The translations under genes were made by a program, and so were the position numbers. Positions 46,062-57,479 of a stretch of 64,000 bases of DNA are shown in pieces; within the stretch, counting starts at the first letter, position 1; every line of letters starts with the position of its first letter. Location: assembly GCA_033439795.1 (NCBI GenBank), contig JAUTDP010000002.1:1550001-1614000 (forward strand), written 5' to 3'. This stretch comes from Sordaria brevicollis (Eukaryota; Ascomycota; Sordariomycetes; Sordariales; Sordariaceae). A model generated the notes under the pieces. That model did not search any database and was not told the origin of the DNA. It was given only the letters and a program-made list of their open reading frames with translations.

Positions 46062-47086
46062 ATGACATCCCGGCTAAATAACCTTGCCCTCTTCCACCAA
46101 AAGCTCGCCAGCGCGAACCGCATCCTCGCCATCTGCGGCGCCGGCCTCTCCGCCGCATCGGGCCTGCCCACCTTCCGCGGTGCTGGTGGATTATGGAGGA
46201 ATTACGAGGCGACAGATCTAGCGACGCCTGAGGCGTTTGCTGAGGATCCGGGGTTGGTGTGGTTATTTTACGCTTATGTATGTCCTCCCTCTTTCACCTT
46301 TGATCGAACATGAGCCAGCAAAATGAAGACACGACCTTCCGAACATACATAACGCTAACCTCCTCAAAGCGACGACACATGGCCCTCCAAGTTCAACCCA
46401 ACGCCGGGCACTACGCCCTCGCAGAGTTAGCAAAAAAGAACCCCAACGTTTTGTGTCTGACCCAAAATGTAGACAACCTCTCCCCCCGAGCCGGCCACCC
46501 CCCCTCCCAACTCCGCACCCTTCACGGCTCCCTGTTCACCCTCAAGTGCTCTTCCCCCCGGTGCGACTACGTCGACCCAAACAACACCGCCGACCCTTTA
46601 TGTCCTGCTTTAGCTCCAGCCTCAGTAAACCCGCCTGACCCGTCTCAACCTGCCAAAATCCCGTTGCTGGACCCTTCTCACCCGCTTCCGGCCATCCCAC
46701 CCTCTTCCCTACCCCAGTGCCCCCGCTGCCAGGAATCAGGGAAATCCTCCCTGTTACGGCCAGGGGTAGTCTGGTTCGGCGAATCTTTAGATTCCAACAT
46801 GTTGGAAGAGGTCGATGAATGGATTGACCAAGCACCTATCGATATGGTTTTGGTGGTGGGGACTAGCTCAGTGGTCTGGCCGGCGGCAGGGTATGCGGAA
46901 AGGGCGAGGACGAAAGGGGTGACGAGCGTGGTGACGGTTAATAAGGAGGTTGAGAAGAGGATGTGGAGGGGGAGGGAGGATTTGGCGTTCCAGGGAGGAG
47001 CGGAGGAGTGGTTGGGGAGGATGTTGGAGCCTGTTATTGGGAGGGTACCTGAGGCAGGAGCTGATGTTGAAGGGGGGACTGAATGA
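46062..47086 (+). CDS. Class III sirtuin, SIRT5-type deacylase
   Basis: NAD-dependent lysine deacylase. Two exons, 46062-46277 and 46370-47086, 310 aa. Rossmann motifs: [16 protein letters not shown] (24-40), TQNVDNL (104-108) and the catalytic H124 in [10 protein letters not shown]. Zinc ligands are C132/C137 and the CPRC pair; between them sits a Pro/Ser-rich insert. The stretch FYAYRR places Y70 and R73 where human SIRT5 has its Tyr102/Arg105 acyl-carboxylate pair, so demalonylase/desuccinylase activity is likely. The intron (CGCTAAC branch) falls within this motif. Neurospora sirtuins are called nst genes; I cannot say which number applies. Location could be mitochondrial if initiation is upstream, but no ATG supports that. 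Confidence 0.9.
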
Positions 47087-49981
47087 GGGAGAGGGTGAAG
47101 GTGAGGAGGTGAGGAAAAGACATGAGGAGAGTCGTAAGGAGGTCAAAAGAGTGTCAAAAAAAGGTGAAGAGGAGGGTTAAATTGTTGAAGCGAGTGACAA
47201 GGATCAGGATACACGGTAAAGTTGGTTACAGGCTGGAAGAAGGAATGAGACGATGAAGAGGCATTGGAAACTGGACGAGAGACTGAGTCTTTGAGCGGGT
47301 TGACTTGATGGGACCGGAAGTTCATCTCATCTTAAAAAAGCGCTCAGTTCCGGTATCTTGCGTCTCGTCCGGCCCTCACCGAGTGGTATCAACTTGCACC
47401 AAGATTCCAAGACTTGACTCTTTGAGCAGCATCTGCAACCGATTTTCTTCTCCTTTTCCATCGATAAATTGTCTTCCTTTCCAGTCTTCTGATATTGCCA
47501 TCTCACAAGCTGGCATACCTCATTTGCCATGTTTCTTCATTATCTTCTCGGTATCAGAAGCCATCAATGGGAGACAAGCCGGTCTCGAGCCTGTGTTATC
47601 ACCCGTTACACAACACCGGGATCTACGCTACCCATCGGTTGCACAACATGAACAAAGGCTTTTCCCTCAGCTCCCTTTGAACCCTACTACCGATGTAGAG
47701 AGAACTTGGCCTGCGGTCCGCCCCGTTTCCGTGTACAACATTCTCGAGTGTTTGCGATAACTATTTCTTGGTCCTCTTTTCTGGCAACCTGCTGCTTTTT
47801 AGCAGGACGAGAAGAAGAGAAGAGAAGAGAAGAGAAGAGAAGAGAAGAGAAGAGAAGAGAAGAGAAGAGAAGAGAAGAGAAGAGAAGAGAAGAGAAGAGA
47901 AGAGAAGAGAAGAGAAGAGCAGACTAGAGAAAATGTCCCATCTCTCTGGTTGGCGTTGGGACAATGATTCCCGTTCCCATACCCGGCGGGAATAACACAT
48001 ATCGACAAACCCGATCTCAATCCCGATCGTAATCTCCTTCCCGTCTTCAGCCTCAATCTATCATCTCTCAACTATTGAAGCCCTCATATCTTCACCAACA
48101 GCTTCCCTTCAGCTCATTTTTAACCCCCCACAGCAATCAATAAAATTGCATGCCCATACCCGGCAGACAGACAAACAAATCTCGAATGATCCTTTTGCAT
48201 CGGCTGTTATCGGATTTCGCCAGCTCCCATCAGCTCTCACTGAACCCGTTCAGCTTCCCAAATGACGACTATCGTCTGCGGTGTAACAAACGGCGTCATG
48301 CCGCAATTGATTCCACGTTCCTGTTCCTTGCCTTCCTTTCCCTTTGTTCCCTTGTATCTGCGGTTTGCTTCCCAACTTCCCAGCTCTCCAGGCATTTTTG
48401 TCTTTCCGCATGCCAAAGCTTGCTTCCCCGGCATCAATTGATGAATCTTATTTGCCATACTCCCATCAAGTAGCAAGGATAGAACATGAAATTCAAGCAT
48501 TCGTTGGGTGCACAACAGTCTGCCCAGTCCTTCGACTGCCATACGGTTCAGGTTTCATCGCTACAAAATATTCCCCCTCCCCCAATCCTACCGTGAACGC
48601 TGTGAAAGTCCTGCGGGTGCCCCTGCCAAGCCCCAAGAGGCCTGCATCTCACTAGCATCTCACTGCACCGAACGCTGCAAGGAACAATTGTTTGGAACAC
48701 GCCGGCGGCATTAGCGCTGAGCTTCCCACTTCCCCTGCGTGAATCTTGGCAGGGCGACGGCAGGGCGAAATGAATTTCTTGGAGGTGCATGTGTTAATTT
48801 CCGGCAAGACCCCATATCTGTTTTCCGTTTCCCGGTGCCTTATGGGGATTGCTGCGTGGAAGTTCTGGGGCTACTCCAGAATTCGAGTCACCGGAAGACT
48901 GGCCGGGATTTGATGGGGGCTCCGTCGCGGAGATGAGAGTTGAGAAACGGATGTCGAATCGTGATTCTGGACGGTACTCCGAGTGATCTCTCGGTCAACC
49001 AAAAAACGGTAAACACGACGAGACAACGGTGATAAAAGCGATTCAAGCGAATTAGCAAAAGTGGACTGAGCCAAGGTCGTCATCCCGCTCACCGTGGTGA
49101 AAAAGGGAGTAAAGCCAAGCAGGCAGGAATGGAGTAATTGGAGTCGCTAATGGGGCCAAGATGTTTGGGGAAGTTTGATTTGATACAAAGGATTTTGTGA
49201 TTTAGTACAGATGCCGACGGGGGTTTTTATGGTTCTTGGGTGCATATTGATTTGGTATCGTGAAGAGAGACTGAAAGGTCTTAGTGTTTTGGGGTTGATA
49301 TGTTGGGATGAAAGTGAGTTGCCAAGTCTATAGCATACCTGAGCATCAAGAGCGAATTGAAAGCTACAGTATGTAATATGTCACGGAGAGTGATTTGAGA
49401 GTAAAGCAAGATGTGTTCAAAAAGTATGGTATTCAACCAAAAAGTAACTTCCAACTCCCATCAGTATACATAAAATCTTTATGTCCGAATCTATAAACAT
49501 ATGTTCATCCCTGTAGACTTTCTTCATTTGTCTGTACGTTCCTCCTCTTTCCGCTGGCTGAAAACCGCTGCCATATCCATGAAAAACTCCTCGCAAGTAC
49601 AAATTCGCGAGGGTGGTATATAAAAACGACCAAAAGCCAAATGCGCGCTCTTTCGTGACAAAAACATGCCGGCCAAACCGCCGTCCTCTTTATCCCGCTG
49701 TAGATGGTGACCAAGACAACCAACCGATAGTATTAAACTTGATTGTAAAACATTTCAAAGCGCTGTCTGGACCAGTTCGAGATCTCTCATCTACCCGCCA
49801 CAGGCGCGCGCAAGAGATGTTCCGTGTGTCCAGTTCAACAACAAAGGATCGTGGTGTAGAAAAAGAGTTATATAGACAGCTCTCGGTTGGAAGCGAGGAT
49901 TGGATATTATGTAAAGTTGTCCCAATATCCGTTTGTACATCCTTCATTTTTTTTCCTTCATCATTCCTCAGCGATCAAAAC
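47087..49981. other. Convergent intergenic region with microsatellite
   Basis: 2.9 kb between the sirtuin and GH16 stop codons, containing the AGAAG microsatellite. ORFs at 47305-47760 and 48150-48655 are TTG/ATG chance frames in my view. The last 400 bp probably form the GH16 3' UTR. Confidence 0.4.
47814..47919. repeat. Pentanucleotide microsatellite (AGAAG)n, about 21 units
   Basis: Uninterrupted AGAAG repeats on the plus strand (CTTCT on the minus). As no frame meets a stop, it generates KRREE-repeat and LLFSS-repeat frames on both strands that are not genes. Confidence 0.95.
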
Positions 49982-51167
49982 TTAAAGAAGCATGACGCCG
50001 GCAAAGAGGGCAGCGCCGAGAGAGGCAATGCTCATGGCGAGCTTGCCAGCACCGCCGGTGACAATCTCACCGCTCTCAGTGGCCTCGGCGGCATCGCCGG
50101 TGGAGGTGGTGCCGTTGTTGTTGAGGGTGGAGTCGATGGGGAGCGAGGAGATGGAGGAGTCGGCAGCGGAGGAGGCGGAAGAGGCGGGGACGGTGCTCAG
50201 AGTGGTGGCAGTGGAAGTGGCAGTGCCGGTCTTGGAAGGGGCCTTGGTGGTGGTCTCGTCACCGCTGGTCGAGGTGCCAGAGATGACCTTGATGCTCTGC
50301 CAGGTGCCGCTCTTGTCGGTGTACTGGTACTCGGAGGCGTCCTTGGGGCCGGTGACACCGTCACCACCCATGAAATCCTGGATGCGGATGCTCTTGTAGT
50401 AGCCGTCGAAGGGACCCTCGTTGAAGTCGGTGAGACCGCCGGCCCACTCGATGGTGCCCTGGGGGGCATCCTTGCGACCGGCAACCCAGGTGCCGAGCTT
50501 GATCTGCATGGGGGTCTGGGGATAGGCGCTGCAGCCCTTCTGGCCGTCGTTCTTGAGGGTGCGGACGACCTGGCCGTCGATGATCCAGTCGAGCTGGGTG
50601 GGGGTCCACTTGATGGTGTAGGTGTGCCACTCGTTCTGGGGGTCGCTGACGGTAGAGAAACCACCACGGTCGTAGGTCTCGGTGCAGCCCTGGCTGAAGT
50701 AGTTGGTCTGAACCTGCTTGTGGTCGCTGCCGATCCACTCCCAATCGATCTCGTCAAGGTCATCGGACTGAAGGACGAAGGAGGTGATGACACCCTTGCC
50801 GAAGGCGGCGCGAACGGTAACGTCGACCTGGCCGAAGAAGATGAAGCGGGAGCTGGCAACGGTGGGAGCGTCGGTCTCCTTCTTGATGGTGTAAACGGCG
50901 CCGAGCTTGTCGTCGTAGTTGATGGTGGTACCAATCATGTTCTTGAAGAAGGTGTCCTTGCCCTTGGTGAAGTCGATTTCGATAATCTCCTTGCCGACGG
51001 CCTTGTCATTGGGGCAGGCTGGAGGCACAGAATGTTAGCCATTGTTTTGCTGTGTTTGATATATCTGGTGATAAAAACATACTCTTCTTGGTGGGGTTGC
51101 ACTCAGTGAAGGTCTGAGCGGAGACGAGCGAGGCAAAAGCCAACGCGGTGATGGTCTTGATTTGCAT
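49982..51167 (-). CDS. mwg-1: CRH-type GH16 cell-wall transglycosylase, GPI-anchored
   Basis: Glucanosyltransferase linking chitin to beta-glucan in the cell wall. Two exons on the minus strand: 51167-51083 and 51018-49982; 373 aa. Signal peptide 1-18 (ending SLVSAQ), CRH-like Cys-rich start TFTECNPTKKTCPND, then the GH16 active site DEIDWEWIG with nucleophile E118 and acid/base E122. The sugar-binding segment includes EWHTYTIKWTPTQLDWIIDG. A Ser/Thr-rich region (about 285-345) is followed by a hydrophobic C-terminus (LAMSIASLGAALFAGVMLL) typical of a GPI signal. Codons are strongly C-ending, as for an abundant wall protein. The intron is 64 bp. The name follows my memory of Neurospora MWG1. 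Confidence 0.93.
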
Positions 51168-53518
51168 GATTACTGATTTGGAGGTGAAGAGTCTTTGAGT
51201 GTGTTGGTGAAGTGTCGGATAAAAAGGTTAATAGGTTCCAAAGGACCGTAGCTGAAGGCAAGACGAGCAAGTTGTTGTTATAATAGCGAGTGTGGTGGTT
51301 GAGAGAGTCTCAGACTGTAGTTCCAAACGAAGGACTGTAGATACTTCTAGCTTGACCGGGAATGGCGAGGTAGAAGGGTCGAAAAAGAGGTGACGGGCTG
51401 AAGGAGTGTTTTTGAAGATTTTGGGAAACAGGGGAAAACGAAAGATGGAAGAGGGAGACGGCCGGGTTTTGGTGGAGAGTGTGGACTCGATGGTCTCCAT
51501 GGATCCTCGGTGCTCGACGGTGCTCCTCTCGCTTGATCCGTCCCATGTCACGGTCACTCTCATGGGTAGCGCCTGCCTTGCGAACCCCTTGCTGACTTGG
51601 TTGCTCGCATCTCCCCTTTTTTGGACAAGAAATTTTAAAATGAGCGAACCAACTGAACCCTTGCTTCTTCTGCCGTCCCCGTCCCCGTCGCGCCGTTTGG
51701 ACCTGAGAGCAGTGGCAGTTCCTGAAGCCAATGTCACCCTCCCGAAGCAAAGCCAAGCCAACGTCCCAAGCCATTCCCAAGCGTTTCCAAGACAAGCAGC
51801 GCCGCGTTCAGGAGGAGCCGACGCCACCAATCAGAATCCATCAACAAGACCCTTGCAACTCCGACTCTGTAGACTCTGTTAGGGAACGCTCCAGATTTGT
51901 GGCGCTGTGAACCCTTGTCGCTTAACCCCCTGATCCCTGGTCATCAATTGTTCTGACAGTGACATTTTGGATTTCAGGGGCACCATTGCTTGGTTTTGTT
52001 GCCAATATTTTGTACGAAGGGCATTTCAACACCATCACGATTCCACCATGAGAGCGAGACATTTTTTGTTTCCCCGGTGACCCTCCCCAAAAACGGTCAA
52101 GAGACAACACAACACGAGATTCTCTCGTGCTGGGCGGCGGAAATAAACTAAACTAGCGTCGGCAGTGGATTTGTTGGACTTTGATGCCTACCGGAATCTC
52201 GGATCCAATCCACTGTTGACCAACATCGTGACATGAGAGCGCCAGCCAAGGTGAATTCTCGAATTGCCATATCTCGTCTTGCTTCTTGGAGTCTTGGAGA
52301 GTCTTGAAAGGGAGGCATGGTAACACGAGGGCGTGCACCGTGTTGAGTAACAGCTTGGCAAGTTACCGACCAGCTTTTTCACCGTACCTCTACCGAATTC
52401 ATCGTCCTATGGATTGCTTTCCCAGCTCTCCCTGACTCGCATCTGGATGAGCACAGCAGAACGCCTCGAAACGCCTCAGCTGTGAATACCTATCGGTAGA
52501 GTTTCACAGGCCGAGGTAGTGTAGATGAAGGCATCGTGGGATTGGCTTTTTGGGGATACAGATCGACTTTGAGACTTACCGCATCATAGGCCATCTGTTG
52601 GATCAGTGGGAGAAACGGTGAAACGGGAGCTAACACAGATCTCCACGTTGAGGGTTCGTGTGGCATGGTTGCTTCGTAAGGGGAAACGGATCTCAGGCTT
52701 GACGCTATTGACGGCAGTCCCGTTGCCACAAATTACGGCATCGTTGGTTATTCTCCCTTGTCTCCGATGATGGATCGTTACGGTGAGAGAAAGAAAGAAA
52801 GTCAGCAACAACGTTGTCGTCTTCGTGATGGTCTTTCTTGTGAGAATGTGCACACGTGAGGCGTCAGCGAATACTTTTCCCTCTCTTTGCGCTCAGGCTG
52901 AGATGGTGTCCGCTGAGATCATGCACCTATGCGCTGCGCTGCCGCAATCCAAATGATGCATGCAACCCGACCACCAAACCCACGTTTGCTGCTTGGTACC
53001 TGTGAATGGATACCTCTATCTAGGGGTCTTGGGGTCTTCTCTTTTGGGGGTCCAGTTCGGTCCAGTCCAGTCGCGAGTGCGAGTTTGCGAGCGTAACGGA
53101 GAGTCGGAGACTGCGCGCGCGGTTGCCCTGGAAATCTTTTGAGAGTCGAGCCCAGACGCCCTGGAGAAACGCCGATCGCATTCCCAAAGCCGAGAATGGC
53201 CCAATGAGGCGTGGTGGTTGGCCTCGAATCGAGAGAACATCTCCAACATACTTCGGCCGCCAACCAATCGGCGGTTTGGGAAGCACATCGAATCCAGCGA
53301 ATTAAAGGAATGGAACCGGTGGTGGGTGGGAGAAAAGGAATGGAAAGATGAAGCAAGTGTTGTCACTTCATGCGAAACACGAACCAAAAAGAACCAAAAG
53401 ATCTCATGGGTTCGCTGGTGAGCCTGAAACACCAAGCAAGAAGGGACGAGCGCATCCGTCTTGGGAAGTTCCAGCACAGCTTCAATGAGTAATAGTAAGC
53501 TCATCCCTTGTTTTTTGA
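51168..53518. other. GH16 promoter region and intergenic sequence
   Basis: About 2.35 kb upstream of the GH16 gene. The leader (to about 51420) is A/G-rich on the plus strand. Longer frames (for example 51406-51882 and 52919-53356) overlap on both strands and lack family features. Confidence 0.35.
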
Positions 53519-54124
53519 TCAAGATGGGTGAAAAATGTCGGGGTTGGGGGAAAAAAACGAAAACGAATGCGTCAATATTTGCCCACGAGCAATCCACTTG
53601 TGTCGAAAGATGAGTATCCATCGTATAACCTCGGGGTCGTCGTAAATCGCGGGGCGGGAGAGGGCGGTGGATTTCCATTTCGTGATGGTGTTGTTGGAGA
53701 AGATCAGAATGCATGCTTTGTGAACATCACGCCAGAGACGGACAATGAGCAGGACCCACTGCATATCTCGCTCAGGGTCTTTCATACCCACCGTTAAGAC
53801 ACTGACTCTTTTATCTCTATTTACGGGCTAAACTGTTAGTAACTCATCTTCGACAATGATTATCCCCGACATCATCACCGTGGTGTTTTCCAGGATTTGA
53901 CAATGTCCATCCTCCAGATTTTCCCAGACAATAACATCATGGATGAACACTATCGTCAAAACAAGTACCTTATCTTGAGGTCTTTTTGCATTTGATCTTC
54001 CGTTTGGTTTCGATGGCCTTCTGAACATCATCGCCATCCCTCCGTTTGCGACGCCGCCAACAACCTCATGGCGCTCGGACATGGTGCTGCCCGTTCTGCC
54101 ACCAGTCGATCTATCCGAGACCAT
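53519..54124 (-). CDS. Hypothetical protein, two-exon model
   Basis: No family recognised. Two minus-strand ORFs join through a textbook 141-bp intron (GTACTTG donor at 53968, TTACTAAC branch, TTTAG acceptor at 53828) in the same frame, giving 154 aa from ATG 54124. The first exon (52 aa) is Gly/Arg/Met-rich and basic (MSERHEVVGGVANGG, RRPSKPNGRSNAKRPQDK); the second contains MKDPERDMQWVLLIVRLW, a hydrophobic-aromatic stretch, and ends after PNPDIFHPS. The in-frame intron with all three signals is better than expected by chance, but nothing else confirms expression, and the 3' part may include another intron. Confidence 0.38.
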
Positions 54125-56340
54125 TCAGTAAAAAAGTGACACCTTTTCACGAAGTACTGGTACGAATGAGGCAGTGATAGCGAGCTACACAGCACCATTT
54201 GCCAGCACTATTGCCAGCCTCACGACACTACGCAGTACGAAGCATGAGTACGAGAGGACACCACCAATTCTTGCAACGTTCCATTCCATTCAGGTCTCCT
54301 TCACGATGCAAGAAAGCATGAGATCATGATCTAAATCCCACCCACTCTCTCCCACGATGAACCCTCTACGCTAAACTTTAGCCCAACCGCCCTGCTATTT
54401 TAAGCACAACGCATGTCAGCAACACCCCAACAACGGCATTAACCACCACACGGGCCGGACATTGGACTATTTTTTCTGCGGCCGGCACCAGAAAGCGATC
54501 ACTCTGCGATTGATAAGATCGGGTCTCGTGTTGAACGAGGAACTTAACTTGGTCGGTCGCGTGGCTCTCTTGTTCGTGATACGGATCACGGCCGGATCAC
54601 GGCACTTTGGCGATGGAGTCACCTTGTGTGAAAAGAGTCGTGTTCTGGCCTCGGCGGTCTGGGCAAGCACAGCCACATCGTGACCATGTGGATGAGAATA
54701 TCCAGAATGCGCGCTTTCCAGACCGACACACAAAAAAAGCGATTTTGCCATCACGGCCTTTTGTTGCCGTCTGCCGATGTATGAAAACGCGGATTCTTCT
54801 TTCTTCGTATACCAAAGGAAGGGAAAAGCGCTGCAAGAGGGTTCTTTCGTCATGTTGCCGCCGCCGTCCTTCCGAGGCGTGAAGGTGATCGGCGACGATA
54901 GCAAGTGCTATTCTTACCGCATCACGCAACTCTTACCTCACAACTTCTTATTATTCCTGAGAGCGGGTGCGGTCGAAATACGGTGACAGCAACTTTCCCA
55001 TCCATCCATCACGGCGATTTTGGCAAGGCCGCCCGGCGCCAACTCCGATAACCGCGACCCACAACGGACCCGGTGGCTCCCGCGGTCCCGAGGTGGATCC
55101 CGGAACCCGCCGACTATCCGGCCTTGGCACTTTCCCGAATGGTGAACGACCTCGTTTGTGATTCGTTCGACTCAGGAGAAAGTACAAGGCATGTCCTTAG
55201 CACGGAGGTCACTGGTGTTCTGTAAAGTTCAGGGAAGTGACGGATGGCTACCGAGAGGCTTCCTGCTCGGTTCTCACTTGGATCTGAGGACAAGGGCGGT
55301 TAAGGCTGCTTGGAAGGAAGTTGCCCTCTCCTGTCTACGCCTACCTCGATTCTGTCCGCATGTGAACATGGCTCATGCCATAGGGACCCGTTCCTTCATT
55401 CCGATGCCGGTTTTGGCTTGAGCAGCTGCTTTTGGACTGTCATCGCTCGTCAATGACGAGTGTCCACCGAGTGTCCATTAATGAAGGGAAAGAGTCTGGT
55501 GATGTCTGGAGGCAGGCCCTGAGTGCAAGATACCTCATAACATAAGGCCGGCGTCGCCCAACTTGAAGCGACTGCGCGTCGAGACATCGGTCTCAGCCGG
55601 CCTCTCCTCCCGCAATTCATCGAACATTGCTTCCAGAGCTCAAGGGCCGGACGCAGATACTTCGTGTTGGCATTGTTCTTTGACTCTGGTCACCGCCAGC
55701 AATGGGTACAACCACCTACACTTTCTCTCACTGTTACGAACTGGTCATGGAGTCAAAAACAAATTATGAAAGTGGTCCACGTCAGCCTTCCCGTTGTTTG
55801 CATCAAGTTATTCCCAAGGAACCTAAACGCTCATTCAATCCTTCCGAGATTCTCAACATGAGCCCTGTATGATCGAGGCGTCGACCTTCCACGTCAACTC
55901 CAAAGCAGGTACGCACTGATGGATGTCTGATTCCACGCAGATGCATACATAAACTCCTCTATCCCCCAAGCAGTTTTTGGCTTTCTTCTCTTCTCTCATC
56001 AACAAACACTTCTTCTTTCTTTTCCCTTCCGCCATCTTTTTGGTACTCATCTTACCAAGTCCAACTTGACATCTTTTTTTTTTTTGTTCTGCCTACTTCA
56101 GCATCAATTCATTTTCACCTTTTCCTTCTTGCTTGATACCCTCGGGTGTCTTTTTTGCTGTTACCAACAACAGCGGCAATTGCCTTCTGCCTCTCTTCTA
56201 CACATTTCTTCACTGCGCTCGGCCTCGAATCATCGTTTTTGCTCTTTGCAAAATAAGACGTCAAAGAAAAGTCAACGCTACTGCGTTATGCCCATCGAGA
56301 GAATGACCAAAGCTGCATCGGCCGGTTTCGAGATTTGGTT
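54125..56340. other. Intergenic region
   Basis: 2.2 kb without a supported gene. Short frames only; poly-T and CT-rich sequence at about 55960-56170 could be the leader of the uncertain locus that follows. Confidence 0.35.
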
Positions 56341-56365
56341 TACTCGACAATGAGACTCTCGACGA

Positions 56366-57479
56366 GATGAACCTGAGCCCTCCGCTTCCGCCCAGCGACA
56401 AGTTCATGCCTTATCCAGACCTTGTATCATCTTCCAGCTCCATCCCCAGCGTGCGAACTGGGAGGCGCCGTCGCGCGGGTGGTCCATAAATGACCAAGAG
56501 ATACTTCGTAGGTAAATCTTTTTCCTTGAACCCTTCATCAGTCGTTTTCGTTTCCACCATGCTAACATTCTTTTTCTGGTCAAGATGACAGTGCTTGCTG
56601 CTTCCTTTGCGACTTGTCGGCCAAACAACAACCTACCCCACGAGGTCATTGTCTTCCTGCCCAGAGGCCTACTGAGCCTCAGCCAGGCCATCATTGTCTT
56701 CTGACTTCAAGGGCGTTGCATTGTTTGGGAGACCGTCAACCCCCATCTTCTCCCTGCATTTTCCTGTGGATGTGGAAGACGTCACCATTACCCAAGGGTA
56801 CCAGTTCCATGTCACTGCTTACCTTTCCAACGACGCTTCCGTCATGGGCAGTCTCACGCCCAAAGCATCCAAAGCGACCCAGAATGTGCTACGAAACTCG
56901 TTGATCGCCGATAATAAACCTACCTACTACCATGCCTCAGGCCACCGTCATCGCCCGCGCTCGAACACAACTGGCCACCAATCCCTCCATCGCCTGATCG
57001 GCCCCCCAACCGAATCCACGGGATTTGGTGTGCCAGCGAGCAACAGCGGCGGCACCATTGGTTCTTTAAACGTACAACACATCCACGGCTTTTGCAGCCC
57101 TTCGCGCGGCAACAGCCACAGGTACAGCCGCAACAACAACCATGGCGGAGGTGTACCAGACTCCTCCTGCAAACCCCCTTACCGGAGCCAATGGAGCAGC
57201 CCGGGCCCAATCTGGAGATGCTGGAGGTTTTTGTTCGTCTCGAGCAAATCAGCCACAATGTTAGACAACCACCAACCGACTCCTACGATCAAACATCGCC
57301 CCGAAAAAAGTCCTATGAGACAAGGAATAACCCATCGCTCAGGCCGTCATCTGAAGGATTTGGTCTTTCGATCAACAATTTCGAACTCCTTCGATGATTC
57401 ATTGAACTTTGCAGTTCACATTACGCGGCTTCACACTGAATTCTGCAACTCACAATTCGCTCCAATCTTCGGTTGTTGA
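56366..57479 (+). other. Coding-like segment with shifting frames
   Basis: Several adjacent plus-strand pieces read like protein but in different frames: MNLSPPLPPSDKFMPYPDL from 56366, then FGRPSTPIFSLHFPVDVEDV to about 56900, MPQATVIARARTQLATNPS at about 56932, and MAEVYQTPPANPLTGANGAA at about 57142. One plausible intron joins GGGATTTG at about 57028 to CCCTTCGCGC after CTTTTGCAG; another could end at 56584 behind CATGCTAACA. I could not build one continuous model. It may be a multi-exon gene of unknown family or a decayed gene. Confidence 0.3.

Noticed and set aside
47706..48071. KRREE and LLFSS repeat ORFs on both strands
   Set aside because: Produced by the stop-free AGAAG microsatellite.
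49613..51109. 498-codon plus-strand ORF antisense to the GH16 gene
   Set aside because: Same codon-bias artefact; low-complexity Gly/Val/Glu sequence over a clear GH16 CRH enzyme.
53016..53714. 232-codon minus-strand ORF
   Set aside because: Its 5' part overlaps the better two-exon model in another frame and its sequence has no family character.
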